A DNA stretch of 64,000 nucleotides from Clostridiales bacterium. GTDB lineage: Bacteria > Bacillota > Clostridia > Oscillospirales > Oscillospiraceae. Location of the stretch: assembly GCA_902362775.1 (NCBI GenBank), contig CABIXV010000001.1:574654-638653 (forward strand), written 5' to 3'. A program made the translations under genes and the position numbers. How positions within the stretch are numbered: position 1 is the stretch's first letter; the number at the start of each line of letters is the position of its first letter. This document shows, in pieces, positions 1 to 7,683 of this stretch. The notes under the pieces are model-generated. The model did not search any database and was not told where the DNA came from. It worked only from the letters and a program-made list of their open reading frames with translations.

Positions 1-46
1 GGTCCCCGGCCTTCTGCCTGGGGATGACACAAATAAACTTCTTCAT
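1..46 (-). CDS. N-terminal fragment of an unidentified protein, cut by the window edge
   Basis: On the minus strand an ATG at 46 opens a frame that runs off the window, giving MKKFICVIPRQKAGD. A weak AAAGGA lies 10 nt upstream of the ATG; a stronger AGGAGG is about 29 nt away, so the true start could be further upstream in the same frame. The gene would be divergent from the CARF-HEPN gene, with about 165 bp of shared upstream DNA. Fifteen residues are too few to assign a family. Confidence 0.4.
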   Translation of the reverse strand, partial: MKKFICVIPRQKAGD

Positions 47-150
47 GGGAACGCGGTCCTTTCTGTTTGATCTTTCCTCCTGGCTCCAATTACGGAGCCA
101 TAACGGGCCATTTTTACATATTGTAGCACACATCCTCTCCGTTTGACAGA

Positions 151-239
151 CCTATCCGGCCCTTCTTCTCCCCTATCCGGACATTTTTTTACCAGAGAAG
201 CGGGATTCCCTTGTTCCAAAGATGTTGGGATGCTATAAT
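151..239 (+). promoter_or_regulatory. Promoter region of the CARF-HEPN gene
   Basis: An extended -10 element TGCTATAAT lies at 231-239, 44 nt before the chosen ATG at 283. The -35 area TTGTTC (211-216) is poor, as is usual with an extended -10. Two direct copies of CTATCCGG sit just upstream, at about 152 and 173. This promoter is why the start is placed at 283 and not at the in-frame ATG at 211, which lies upstream of it. Confidence 0.6.
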
Positions 240-282
240 AATTATGATTATTTTCCGGCGGAAGCTAAAAGGGAGTGTCCCC

Positions 283-2166
283 ATGTCCACACGGATCATC
301 AGCTTTTTCAGCGATCTGCGCCCTGGCCTGACCGAACGTTTATACCGCTATCCCGACCAGCAGGGCCGGCCGCCCCTGTCTGGAGCTCACACGAACGAGG
401 CTCCGCTCTACTATTTGCTGACCACCTTTGCCCCGGTGGATGAGATCCTGTACCTGCGCACCCGCCAAGTAAGGGAGGACCAGGTGGACTGCGGCCGCGA
501 GGGATCTCTCACTGCTGAGGAGTACCTCCAGAAGCGGGTGGCCCGCTTCTGCCAAGACCGGGAGCTGCCCCAGCCCCAGATGACGCCCCGAGACTACGAC
601 CCGGCCAATCCGAACATGGAGCAGGCCCTCCGGGCCCTGCTGACCGACATCCAGCCCAGGGACCGAATTTATTTGGATGTGACAGGCGGCCCCCGGAACG
701 TCAGCTTTCTTATGCTGCTCCTCACCCGTGCTCTGTCCTATAAAAACTGCTCGGTGGAGCAGGTGGTATACAGCAGCATCGTCAACGGCCAGAACGCGGT
801 GGTGGAGCTGGCCAATGTGCCCCAGCTCTTTGACATCATCAACGGTCTCCATGAGTTCACCTCCTTTGGCAGCGCCGACACTCTGGTACGGGTGCTGGCC
901 CAGGACCCCGCACCTCAGGTACAGGACCTGATCCGTGACCTCCAGGCCTTTACCGAGGCCATCCGCCTGTGTCGGGCGGACCTGGACCTTCTGGAGCAGA
1001 TGCTTGCCGACCTGAACCGCGACCTGGACCGGTGTGGAGCACTCCAGGGCAGCCACCCCCTGTTATCTGCTCTCCTCCCTGTCTTTCGGCAGGAGCTGGG
1101 CTTTGGCGACCGGAAGCTTACCATCACCGGCCTGGTCCGCTGGTGCGCCCAAAACCGGATGATCCAGCAGGCTATGACCATCTATAATGAGCATCTGGCC
1201 CACGCCATGATCCAGGGGGAGACCCCCTATCTTCTGGTATCCCCTGATGCCAGGGAGCTGCTGTCCCGTGAACCCTTCTACGCCAAATCCCAGAGAGAGG
1301 TCACCGACTCCGACTGCTTCCAGAGCTTCTCCTACCATCTGGTGGGCGAGCTGGAGCGCTGGGCCCTTTCCAACGGAAACGCCCCCTTCCCCAAGCTCGC
1401 CGGAGCAGAGCGACGGCAGGCCCTCCAGCGGGCCCTGTCCCAGCCGGAGACGCGGGTGGCCCTGATGGTAGAGGCGGCCGCCGACCCGGTGGAGGGACAG
1501 GCCGTTCCCCCCGCCCTGCCCTGCCTGCCCGCGGATAGTCAGGCTTTGGTCCACCTTCTCCGGGCCCTGTTCCAGTCCCCTGGACAGCGGCGGACCCGAG
1601 AGGGCAGCTTGTCTTATCTGGCCCAGCAGGACCAGTTGGATCTGGCTCTGCCAGTGCTTCAAAAGGACTGGAAAAAGGATAGCCAGATGGCCGATGTACT
1701 GGAGCGGCTGGCCGATCCCGGACACAATGGCGACCGTCTGCGCCGGATTCTCCTCACCCCGCTGTCCGCCGCCCCTTACCGCCAGGTGGTGCTGGACCTG
1801 CTGGACCGCCGGAAGCTCCGGCTCCGTCCCGGTGCGTCGGTGGCGGTCTTTGTCCGCCTGGCCCTGGACAACCAGTATGTCAACCTGATGCGCAACCAGA
1901 TCAACCACGCCTTGGGCGACTCCAGCAACCGGGGCAAGATGCACGCCCTGAACCGGCTGGGCTACCATGCCAACCTGGGCCGTCTCACCACCCAGGAGCT
2001 GGCCTCCTTCTTCCTGGAGTCTGTAGGCCGGCTGGAGCACTTGGGCCGCGAGGTCAAGGCCGCCAGCGGCGCTCCACTCCCCCAGCCGCCGGAGTCCCCA
2101 TCCCCCCAGGTCACAGAGGACCTTCTGCGCCAGCTCCAGGAAAAGGCCAATGCCAAGATGCTATGA
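283..2166 (+). CDS. CARF-HEPN protein, Csm6/Csx1-like (TM1812-type) putative cyclic-oligoadenylate-activated RNase
   Basis: 627 aa from the ATG at 283 (GGGAG seven bases upstream). The N-terminal ~190 residues look like a CARF ligand-sensing Rossmann fold: the segment around D132-V-T134-G-G-P-R138 follows a hydrophobic strand, as in the D-x-T-x-G-x-R loop of TM1812/Csx1 proteins, with an upstream TNEAPLYYLL segment. The middle is helical. Near the C-terminus R537-N-x3-H542 matches the R-x4-6-H active site of HEPN RNases. CARF proteins normally bind cyclic oligoadenylates made by Cas10 in type III CRISPR immunity and then cut RNA. No cas10, cas6 or CRISPR array is in this window, so the trigger must come from elsewhere or the protein has another role. 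It is followed by a strong terminator and is probably monocistronic. Family placement is by motif; the exact subfamily is uncertain. Confidence 0.72.
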   Translation: MSTRIISFFSDLRPGLTERLYRYPDQQGRPPLSGAHTNEAPLYYLLTTFAPVDEILYLRTRQVREDQVDCGREGSLTAEEYLQKRVARFCQDRELPQPQMTPRDYDPANPNMEQALRALLTDIQPRDRIYLDVTGGPRNVSFLMLLLTRALSYKNCSVEQVVYSSIVNGQNAVVELANVPQLFDIINGLHEFTSFGSADTLVRVLAQDPAPQVQDLIRDLQAFTEAIRLCRADLDLLEQMLADLNRDLDRCGALQGSHPLLSALLPVFRQELGFGDRKLTITGLVRWCAQNRMIQQAMTIYNEHLAHAMIQGETPYLLVSPDARELLSREPFYAKSQREVTDSDCFQSFSYHLVGELERWALSNGNAPFPKLAGAERRQALQRALSQPETRVALMVEAAADPVEGQAVPPALPCLPADSQALVHLLRALFQSPGQRRTREGSLSYLAQQDQLDLALPVLQKDWKKDSQMADVLERLADPGHNGDRLRRILLTPLSAAPYRQVVLDLLDRRKLRLRPGASVAVFVRLALDNQYVNLMRNQINHALGDSSNRGKMHALNRLGYHANLGRLTTQELASFFLESVGRLEHLGREVKAASGAPLPQPPESPSPQVTEDLLRQLQEKANAKML

Positions 2167-2182
2167 ACTATATTTCAAAGGA

Positions 2183-2222
2183 AAATGCCCCGGCTGTTCT
2201 TTTTGAACAGCCGGGGCATTTC
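2183..2222 (+). terminator. Intrinsic terminator of the CARF-HEPN gene
   Basis: A 15-bp perfect stem (AATGCCCCGGCTGTTC and its complement) with a TTTT loop is followed by a T-rich stretch. It ends 17-56 nt after the CARF-HEPN stop codon and separates that gene from the C39 gene. Confidence 0.85.
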
Positions 2223-2347
2223 TCTATGAAAAAAAGTTTCCTGCTTCACTTCTCTGACTGATCCTTCTCCGGATAGGGTAACTGTACGGTCCAGCGCCTG
2301 CCGGATATCCCCAGCGGCCCCAGGCCGCTGTTAGAAAGGAAGGATTT

Positions 2348-3202
2348 ATGATGAAAAACTCCCGTGTCCCGGCCCTCCTCCTGGCCATCAGTCTGATCAC
2401 GACCTCACTCCCCGCCGCCTTCGCCGCCGGTGAGGCGGCGGGCCAGAGTACCGCTTCTTCGGTCGTCCCACTCCTCTCCTATGCGGGGGTGGACGGCGCG
2501 TCCTCCTTCCTCCATCTGCTGGGCACCCTTTTGGGGCCCAACCCTCTGCTGGCCCTGATGCAGCAACCCTCCGAGCCGGAGGAAGCCCAGCCGGTGGAAC
2601 CCGCGGCCCCCGCCCTGCCCGACCGTCGGGTGATCGACACCCCTTACATCAGCCAGGTGACCCCGGTGTACGCCCCGGTAGGCTGCGAGCCCACCTCCCT
2701 GCTCATGGGGCTAAAGGCCAAGGGCTATGCCCAGGAGGTAGACCTGCGCTCCTTCCTGGACGCCATGCCCAAGCATGAGTACGACCCCGCCCAGGGCTTT
2801 GCCGGCTCCCCTTATCAGCCCGACCAGAGCAAACGCACCACCATCTACCCCGCCAAGCTGGCGGAGTACGGGCGCCAGTATGGAGACGTGGCAGATTTCT
2901 CCGGACGGTCTGTGGAGGAGCTCCAGAGAGAGCTGCTGTCAGGCAACCCGGTCGTGGTTTATGTCACTCTCTGGTGGGCGGAGCCCTACTACCGCACTTA
3001 CCGCATGGGGGACCATGAGGAGACCTTGCTGCGAAACAACCACGCAGTCCTTCTGTGCGGCTATGACAGCCAGACCGACCAGTACAATGTAGCCGACCCC
3101 TATAACGTGAAGTGTCAGGGGCAGGACTACTTTTACTGGCAGGACGCCTCTGTGCTGGAGCCTCTGTACCTGGTCCGGCAGCACGCCGTGGTAGTGCGGT
3201 AA
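2348..3202 (+). CDS. Secreted C39-like papain-fold cysteine protease/amidase
   Basis: 284 aa with a clear Sec signal peptide (about residues 1-27, ending AAFAAG), then a low-complexity Pro/Glu linker (about 73-92) and a Peptidase_C39_2 / YvpB-like domain. The catalytic triad is visible: C113 in VGCEPTS, H232 in NNHAVLLCGYD and D250 in VADPY. It probably acts outside the membrane on peptides or cell wall cross-links; the substrate is unknown, and proteins of this type are not the C39 domains of bacteriocin exporters. The start has AAGGAAGG upstream, with a second ATG directly after the first. It has its own upstream region, with a CCGGATAG motif at 2269, between two terminated units. Confidence 0.8.
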   Translation: MMKNSRVPALLLAISLITTSLPAAFAAGEAAGQSTASSVVPLLSYAGVDGASSFLHLLGTLLGPNPLLALMQQPSEPEEAQPVEPAAPALPDRRVIDTPYISQVTPVYAPVGCEPTSLLMGLKAKGYAQEVDLRSFLDAMPKHEYDPAQGFAGSPYQPDQSKRTTIYPAKLAEYGRQYGDVADFSGRSVEELQRELLSGNPVVVYVTLWWAEPYYRTYRMGDHEETLLRNNHAVLLCGYDSQTDQYNVADPYNVKCQGQDYFYWQDASVLEPLYLVRQHAVVVR

Positions 3203-3371
3203 CTTTTTTCCCAGCTCGCTTCTCTCCCTCATTTCCGTCCGGACAGTACCCTGGGCACCGGAAGCGGTGGGAAAAATAATTTTTCTGTTTCCCTTCTCTC
3301 CCGCTCCCGGAGCCGGACAGTACCTTGTAAGTCACAGCGGCCCGGCATCCGTCGAAAGAAAGGAGGTCGCT

Positions 3372-3614
3372 ATGGACCATTCTCCTCTGTCCCATTCCAT
3401 CGCCGCCATGGTTCGGCGCGAGAGTGTTCAGGCCCATCGGGAGCTGGACCGCCGGCAGGAGCAGCTCCAGCAGTTACTGGACTATAACCAGACCCACGAC
3501 CTGGACCCCAGGCTGACGGAGGGCTTTTACCGCTGCCTGCGGACCGCCCTCCAGGCTATGGACCTGGCCCAGTGGGACGTTCTTTCCCTCTCCTTTCTGG
3601 ACCCCCTCCCCTAG
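3372..3614 (+). CDS. Hypothetical 80-aa protein
   Basis: The ATG at 3372 is preceded by AAAGGAGG with ideal spacing; the same frame is open further upstream, but without a ribosome binding site and through the duplicated upstream motif. The product is hydrophilic, helical and Gln/Leu rich (LDRRQEQLQQLLDYN), possibly a short coiled coil. No known domain was recognised. It is followed at 79 bp by the 240-aa gene on the same strand and is likely co-expressed with it. The function cannot be stated. Confidence 0.6.
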   Translation: MDHSPLSHSIAAMVRRESVQAHRELDRRQEQLQQLLDYNQTHDLDPRLTEGFYRCLRTALQAMDLAQWDVLSLSFLDPLP

Positions 3615-3693
3615 TCAATGCCGGCCTCTGGAGGAGCCGCCGCCTGACTTCCCCCATTCCGTCCCAATATGATACATTAAGGAGGTTATAGAT

Positions 3694-4416
3694 ATGAAAG
3701 AAATTTTTTGGATCTCTCATTCTCCCATCCACCAGGAGGAGTACCAGGACCTCTGCCAGCGGTCCGGAGCGCCTCTTCTCATCCGGCCTATGGAGCCGGA
3801 ATCGCTGGAGGAGCAGCTCCATCTGCGGGGCAGCCGGGTGGAATCTCTGGTAGTCAATCTGCCTCTGCCCAAGGCCGCCCAGGTCTTCCGCACCGCCGCC
3901 GGCCGCTTTCCGGTCCTGTTCCGGGCCTCCCAGAGGATCGCCACCGGGCGCAAAGTCCCCGGCTACTGCAGCGGGCTGCCGGAAGACGAGTACGAAAAGC
4001 GGTTTGTGGGCTGGCGCAGGCTGCTCCGCTGCGACGTGGAGGAGCTTCCCGCCGCCCAGCTCTCCCTTCCCCCCGCGTCTGGCCGTGTCTTTCTCTGGCT
4101 GTCCCGCCACCAGCTCTCCCAGCCGGCCCTGGACGCTCTCCAGGTCGACTGCGGGCCAGTGACGGTCCTCCAGTACCCCCTCCCCATCCGGGATGTAGCT
4201 GACCTGCTCCCTCTGCTGCCTATGGCCGACCTTGTGGGGGCTGTTCTGCCCCCTCAGATGCTGTCCCAGCTGAAGCTGCTGCTTGGGGACACCCCCCTCC
4301 TCCGCTCCGATTTCTCCCCCCAGGACGGCTTCCATCGCTGGCAGACACTCCTCTCCTGCTCTGTGGAGTATGAGCTTTTACCTCAGTTGGTCCCTGAACA
4401 GCTCCACACCGCTTGA
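3694..4416 (+). CDS. Hypothetical 240-aa protein
   Basis: The start follows AAGGAGG at the right distance. The product is soluble, with alternating hydrophobic strands and helices suggesting an alpha/beta fold; features include an N-terminal KEIFWISHSP strand and a late ADLVGAVLPPQMLSQL segment. There are no transmembrane segments or signal peptide. No family was recognised. It lies between the 80-aa and 259-aa unknown genes, all in one direction with short gaps (79 and 44 bp), which suggests one transcription unit of unknown purpose downstream of the CARF-HEPN gene. Confidence 0.6.
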   Translation: MKEIFWISHSPIHQEEYQDLCQRSGAPLLIRPMEPESLEEQLHLRGSRVESLVVNLPLPKAAQVFRTAAGRFPVLFRASQRIATGRKVPGYCSGLPEDEYEKRFVGWRRLLRCDVEELPAAQLSLPPASGRVFLWLSRHQLSQPALDALQVDCGPVTVLQYPLPIRDVADLLPLLPMADLVGAVLPPQMLSQLKLLLGDTPLLRSDFSPQDGFHRWQTLLSCSVEYELLPQLVPEQLHTA

Positions 4417-4460
4417 TTCTATCCCTCTATCCTCATTTTTTGTATACAGAAAGGAGTTTT

Positions 4461-5240
4461 ATGATGAGAAACTACACCCAGGAGCAGAAGCTCCAGCTCC
4501 AAACTCTGATCAGTCAGGAGGCAATGCTGCCCGCCAAGCTGTTCAAGTACCTACGCTCCGAGGAGCATCTCCCTTCTCTGTTGGCCCTGGTGGATGTGCC
4601 CGGCTTTTCGGAGCCCCTGATGTGCTCCGTCCCCGCCAATCAGGTGGACCGGTTGAATAAGCCCGTGTCCATCCGGGACCTGCAGCCGGGCTTCCGGGTG
4701 GTCCTCCGCGGGCTTGAGGAAGACGGCAGCCTGACGGCCTCCCGCCGACGGGCCCAGGAGCTGATCTATGACCGCCTCTTCCTTCATCCCGACCGCCGCC
4801 AAGTCTACCAGGGCCGGGTAATGGGCATCTCCCCGCAGGGCTTCTTTCTGATGGTGGAGGATCAGCCCGCCATCCTCCTCCGGGAGTTTTACCGCCCCAC
4901 AGAGGGGCAGGAGGTCTCCGTGGGCGACCTGCTCCCTGTCTGTTTCGCCAACTCCTCTCCCCATCAGCGGCTCTGGTTCCGCTCCCCTCAGGATGAGAAC
5001 TACCTCAACTATCCCTTCCTGGAGGAGCTGGAGCCCGGCCTGATCTTCCCGGCACGTGTCGTGGGCACTCGGAACGCCTCTATTTTCTTCCAGATCTTTC
5101 CCGGCTTCAATGCCATCTCCCCCCGCCCGGATGGCTGGCAGGCGGCAGCGGGTGACCAGATCCTATTCCAGATCAGCGGTGTATCCCGGGATCAGGCCAA
5201 TCTTAAGGCCTGGGGCAGACCCCTGTGCCCCGTAGCCTGA
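4461..5240 (+). CDS. Hypothetical protein with two OB/S1-like segments
   Basis: 259 aa; ATG at 4461 (a second ATG follows at once) with AAAGGAG in front. After a helical N-terminus (about 1-55), two segments resemble S1/OB beta-barrels: about residues 110-165 (YQGRVMGISPQGFFLMV) and about 190-255 (PGLIFPARVVGTRNASIFF). S1 folds often bind RNA, but this reading is by pattern only. It is the third of four unidentified genes in a row on the plus strand. Nothing else indicates its function. Confidence 0.6.
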   Translation: MMRNYTQEQKLQLQTLISQEAMLPAKLFKYLRSEEHLPSLLALVDVPGFSEPLMCSVPANQVDRLNKPVSIRDLQPGFRVVLRGLEEDGSLTASRRRAQELIYDRLFLHPDRRQVYQGRVMGISPQGFFLMVEDQPAILLREFYRPTEGQEVSVGDLLPVCFANSSPHQRLWFRSPQDENYLNYPFLEELEPGLIFPARVVGTRNASIFFQIFPGFNAISPRPDGWQAAAGDQILFQISGVSRDQANLKAWGRPLCPVA

Positions 5241-5284
5241 ATCCCACACCCGGTGATGATTTGATTTGAATGGAGGTTTTTTAG

Positions 5285-5917
5285 ATGGATACACTTTACA
5301 CGCTGAAGGACCGGAATCAGCGCTACTATGCGGCCCAGGTCCCTGGCGGCCGGACCGACTGCCCAGACCGGGCCGACACGCTCACTCTGGATAAAGTCAG
5401 GGAAGTGATGAAGCGCCCTGCCATGGCCGGCAGCTGCTGGCAGATGGAACCCGCCGCCAAGACCAAGTCCACCCCCGCCCCTCTGCGGCCCTTTGACTGT
5501 TTCCCTACACCCAGGCCAGAGGTACAGGCGGGCTCCGCCCCAGCTCCTGTTCCTGCTCCGCCCTCGGATGGAGCCCCCTCTCCCTCTGAACTTCCGTCCC
5601 GTTCCGCCGTCCCCCTTTCCCCCGCACTGGGGCGGCTGGCCTCCTCCCTACGCGCCTTTTTGACCCAGCAAAAGGGGCATCTGGAGGCACGCCGGGACCA
5701 GCTCCGTGGTCGGAAGGATTCTCTGCTCCAACAGGCAGCAGCGAACCAGCTGACGGGGCAGGCGCTTACCCAGTTCTACCAGCAGCTCCAAAACACCCTG
5801 CTGGAGTCCGCTCAAGCGGAGCAGGACCTAGCCCTGGCAGTGGAGCTTCTGTCTGCCCCAGACGATAACCAACTGCTCCAGTCCCTCCAGCGGGCGCAGA
5901 AGGGAGGGGCAGCGTGA
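5285..5917 (+). CDS. Hypothetical protein with Pro-rich linker and C-terminal coiled coil
   Basis: 210 aa; GGAGG lies 9 nt before the ATG. Residues about 1-60 form a small compact domain (YTLKDRNQRYYAAQVPGG). Residues about 60-115 are a Pro/Ala/Ser-rich linker, and about 120-205 are strongly helical with heptad-like Leu/Gln spacing, probably a coiled coil. No known family. It is the last gene of the plus-strand unknown cluster and ends at a bidirectional terminator facing the XRE regulator. Confidence 0.6.
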   Translation: MDTLYTLKDRNQRYYAAQVPGGRTDCPDRADTLTLDKVREVMKRPAMAGSCWQMEPAAKTKSTPAPLRPFDCFPTPRPEVQAGSAPAPVPAPPSDGAPSPSELPSRSAVPLSPALGRLASSLRAFLTQQKGHLEARRDQLRGRKDSLLQQAAANQLTGQALTQFYQQLQNTLLESAQAEQDLALAVELLSAPDDNQLLQSLQRAQKGGAA

Positions 5918-5937
5918 GCTTCGCCGGAGGAAGAGAA

Positions 5938-5974
5938 AAGGGCGTTTCCTCCAGTATCAGGAGGAAACGCCCTT
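5938..5974. terminator. Bidirectional terminator between the unknown cluster and the XRE gene
   Basis: A 15-bp perfect inverted repeat (AAGGGCGTTTCCTCC and its complement, 7-nt loop) sits in the convergent gap between the 210-aa gene and the XRE regulator. The A/T flanks allow it to work in both directions. Confidence 0.75.
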
Positions 5975-5997
5975 GCTCCGCCGAAATCAGAGCGCCT

Positions 5998-6450
5998 TCA
6001 GTTCTGTCTGTCCAGCTCCCGACGGACAGTCCGAGACAAGAGCTCCTGCCCTTCGGGAGAGCGGAGCACTTCTAGTACCATCGTCCGCACCAGCTCCTGA
6101 AAGGGAGCACTTCGCAGGAAGGAATCGAACACAGTTCCCTCTCCTCCCACAGACTGAGCGGAACTCCGAGGCTCCCGCCTGGGAGGGGGAGATTGGACCG
6201 GGTCCTCCTGGTACGCGCCTTCTAGCCAGCTTTCTTGACGGGTACGGTCGTCGCTCTCTCCCCGGAGGTAAAATATGGACACGCCAAAGTAGGCGGCCAG
6301 CTTCTCCTGCTGCTCCTGGTTGGGTGTTTGGCGGCCCGTTTCAAACTTCTCAATGGCGTTCTTAGGAAGGCCCAGAGCTGCGGAAAGGCCAGGCCGGCTC
6401 ATTCCCCGCTGGGTCCTCAACTCCTCGATTCGCTGTGCCAATGTGATCAT
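5998..6450 (-). CDS. XRE-family helix-turn-helix regulator
   Basis: 150 aa. Residues about 3-60 form a lambda-repressor-type HTH (LAQRIEELRTQRGMSRPGLS, then a recognition helix near KNAIEKFETG) followed by the common YFGVSIFYLRG turn. The C-terminal half is a Pro/Ser linker and a helical tail with no known effector domain. The ATG at 6450 is preferred over the one at 6456 because AGGAGGG is 8 nt upstream of the former and only 2-3 nt from the latter. It is convergent with the unknown cluster and may regulate itself or the inverted-repeat promoter at 6590-6630. Confidence 0.8.
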   Translation of the reverse strand: MITLAQRIEELRTQRGMSRPGLSAALGLPKNAIEKFETGRQTPNQEQQEKLAAYFGVSIFYLRGESDDRTRQESWLEGAYQEDPVQSPPPRREPRSSAQSVGGEGTVFDSFLRSAPFQELVRTMVLEVLRSPEGQELLSRTVRRELDRQN

Positions 6451-6488
6451 GGTCATTTCCCTCCTGGTTTTGTTGTCTTCCAGAGCCT

Positions 6489-6517
6489 ATTATACCTCCT
6501 TTTTTCCTCATTGGAAA
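6489..6517 (-). promoter_or_regulatory. Promoter of the XRE regulator
   Basis: On the minus strand a perfect TATAAT (6489-6494) with a TTTCCA -35 (6512-6517) at 17 bp lies about 40 nt before the start. A GC-rich hairpin of unknown role (GCCGTCCAC pairing with its complement, 6533-6556) is just upstream. Confidence 0.5.
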
Positions 6518-6589
6518 GAGGTATGCGAAGGCCGTCCACGTACTCATGTGGACGGCTCTCTCTTGTTGTCGTCGCTGCCCCTATCTTCT

Positions 6590-6630
6590 GTTCCTATTGA
6601 CACCATAGTCCTTCCTGGTAAAATAGGAAC
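6590..6630 (+). promoter_or_regulatory. Plus-strand promoter enclosed by an inverted repeat, with no obvious gene
   Basis: TTGACA at 6597-6602, a 16-bp spacer and TAAAAT at 6619-6624 form a good vegetative promoter. The arms GTTCCTAT (6590-6597) and ATAGGAAC (6623-6630) form an inverted repeat around it, the layout of a repressor operator. Downstream up to the minus-strand tRNA-Ser there is no credible protein gene: the first ATG gives only six codons. The 6457-6990 gap therefore holds this promoter, the XRE promoter and the repeat hairpins upstream of tRNA-Ser. A small RNA transcript is possible. Confidence 0.45.
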
Positions 6631-6770
6631 TGCTCATACCAGTGTCAAACGGTATTTCCCGCCAGAATAATAGCTGGGTGGTAAGGTGAACTATGAGCCC
6701 CCCTGACTTTTGAAACCGTTGGCATAGGAGAGCGGACAAATGACGTCTCTTTTGCCACAGGCATAAAAAG

Positions 6771-6990
6771 ACGTCGGAGCAAACGATATAACGTTTGCTC
6801 CGACTTGGAAAGGGCGGTTAAAATCGATATTTTTTCCCTGATAAAACAAAACTGCCGTGCGGCAGCCCCAAAGCGCAACCCAGCGCAAGCGGTTGCGCTT
6901 TGGAAGCGAGAAGCAGCAGAATGAGCGCGCGATGAGCTTTGTCCTGGAAGGAAAAAGCTCATCGCAAGCGATATGACGCTTGCGACGAGC
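6771..6990 (-). repeat. GC-rich hairpin repeats 3' of tRNA-Ser
   Basis: Three inverted repeats lie downstream of tRNA-Ser on the minus strand: GTCGGAGCAAA...TTTGCTCCGAC (about 6774-6811, followed by TTTTTATG on the minus strand), an AAAGCGCAACC-type hairpin (about 6868-6902), and a CTCATCGCAAGC...GCTTGCGACGAG hairpin (about 6958-6990). The first is a good intrinsic terminator. A closely related copy lies beside tRNA-Lys at 37384-37417. Confidence 0.6.
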
Positions 6991-7079
6991 TGGCGGAGAC
7001 GGTGGGATTCGAACCCACGTGCGGTTGCCCGCAAACTGATTTCGAGTCAGCCCCGTTATGACCACTTCGATACGTCTCC
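6991..7079 (-). tRNA. tRNA-Ser(CGA)
   Basis: Class II tRNA, 89 nt including the encoded CCA. Acceptor GGAGACG pairs with CGTCTCC, the anticodon arm is GCTGA-CTCGAAA-TCAGT (anticodon CGA), there is a long variable arm, and the T-loop is TTCGAAT. It is read on the minus strand, with the hairpin terminators described at 6771-6990 following it. Confidence 0.93.
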
Positions 7080-7173
7080 ATTTGGATTCACATTTAAGTC
7101 TATGTGATAGGATATCAAACTATTGGGGAGAAATCAAGCACTTTCTTGTTCTCTCTCCAGGAAAGGACAAACC

Positions 7174-7635
7174 ATGTATCGTATCCTGTTCGTATGCCAC
7201 GGCAACATCTGCCGTAGCCCCATGGCGGAATTTATTATGAGGGATCTGGTCACACATGCTGGTCTTGGTGGGAAGTTTCATATTGACTCTGCCGCCACCA
7301 GCAGGGAAGAGCTGGGAAATCCAGTCTATCCTCCTGCCCGGCGCAAGCTGGCGGAACATGGCATCAGCTGTGCCGGCAAGACGGCCCGGCAGCTGACACA
7401 GGAAGATTATAGCCAATATGATCTTCTCATTGGCATGGACCGCACCAATCTCCGCAATATGTCCTATATCTTAGGCGGCGACCCAGAGGAAAAACTCCAC
7501 CTGCTGCTGGAGTTTGCGGGTCGTTCTGGAGAGGGCATCGCGGACCCCTGGTATACAGGCGACTTTGAGAGCACCTTCCGGGACGTTTTAGCTGGCTGTA
7601 AGGGGTTATTAGCTCACTTTACCGGTACGAAATAA
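7174..7635 (+). CDS. Low-molecular-weight protein-tyrosine phosphatase
   Basis: 153 aa. The P-loop C8-H-G-N-I-C-R14-S is at the N-terminus, and the general-acid loop DPWYTGDFE is near residue 120. Both are diagnostic of the LMW-PTP family, which dephosphorylates phosphotyrosine proteins in the cytosol; no partner kinase is adjacent. The start at 7174 has GGAAAGG upstream; an earlier in-frame ATG at 7123 lies close to tRNA-Ser and lacks a ribosome binding site. It is convergent with rubrerythrin. Confidence 0.9.
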   Translation: MYRILFVCHGNICRSPMAEFIMRDLVTHAGLGGKFHIDSAATSREELGNPVYPPARRKLAEHGISCAGKTARQLTQEDYSQYDLLIGMDRTNLRNMSYILGGDPEEKLHLLLEFAGRSGEGIADPWYTGDFESTFRDVLAGCKGLLAHFTGTK

Positions 7636-7636
7636 A

Positions 7637-7680
7637 ACAGAGAGTGGAGCACAACACTCCACCCTCTGTCACTCTTTTCT
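7637..7680 (+). terminator. Terminator after the phosphatase gene
   Basis: A 13-bp stem with one mismatch (ACAGAGAGTGGAG against CTCCACCCTCTGT, 7-nt loop) followed by CACTCTTTT. It lies between the convergent phosphatase and rubrerythrin genes. Confidence 0.7.
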
Positions 7681-7683
7681 TAA

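Noticed and set aside
211..282. 24-residue N-terminal extension of the CARF-HEPN protein from the ATG at 211
   Set aside because: It would be encoded upstream of an extended -10 promoter (231-239), has no ribosome binding site, and the ATG at 283 has both.
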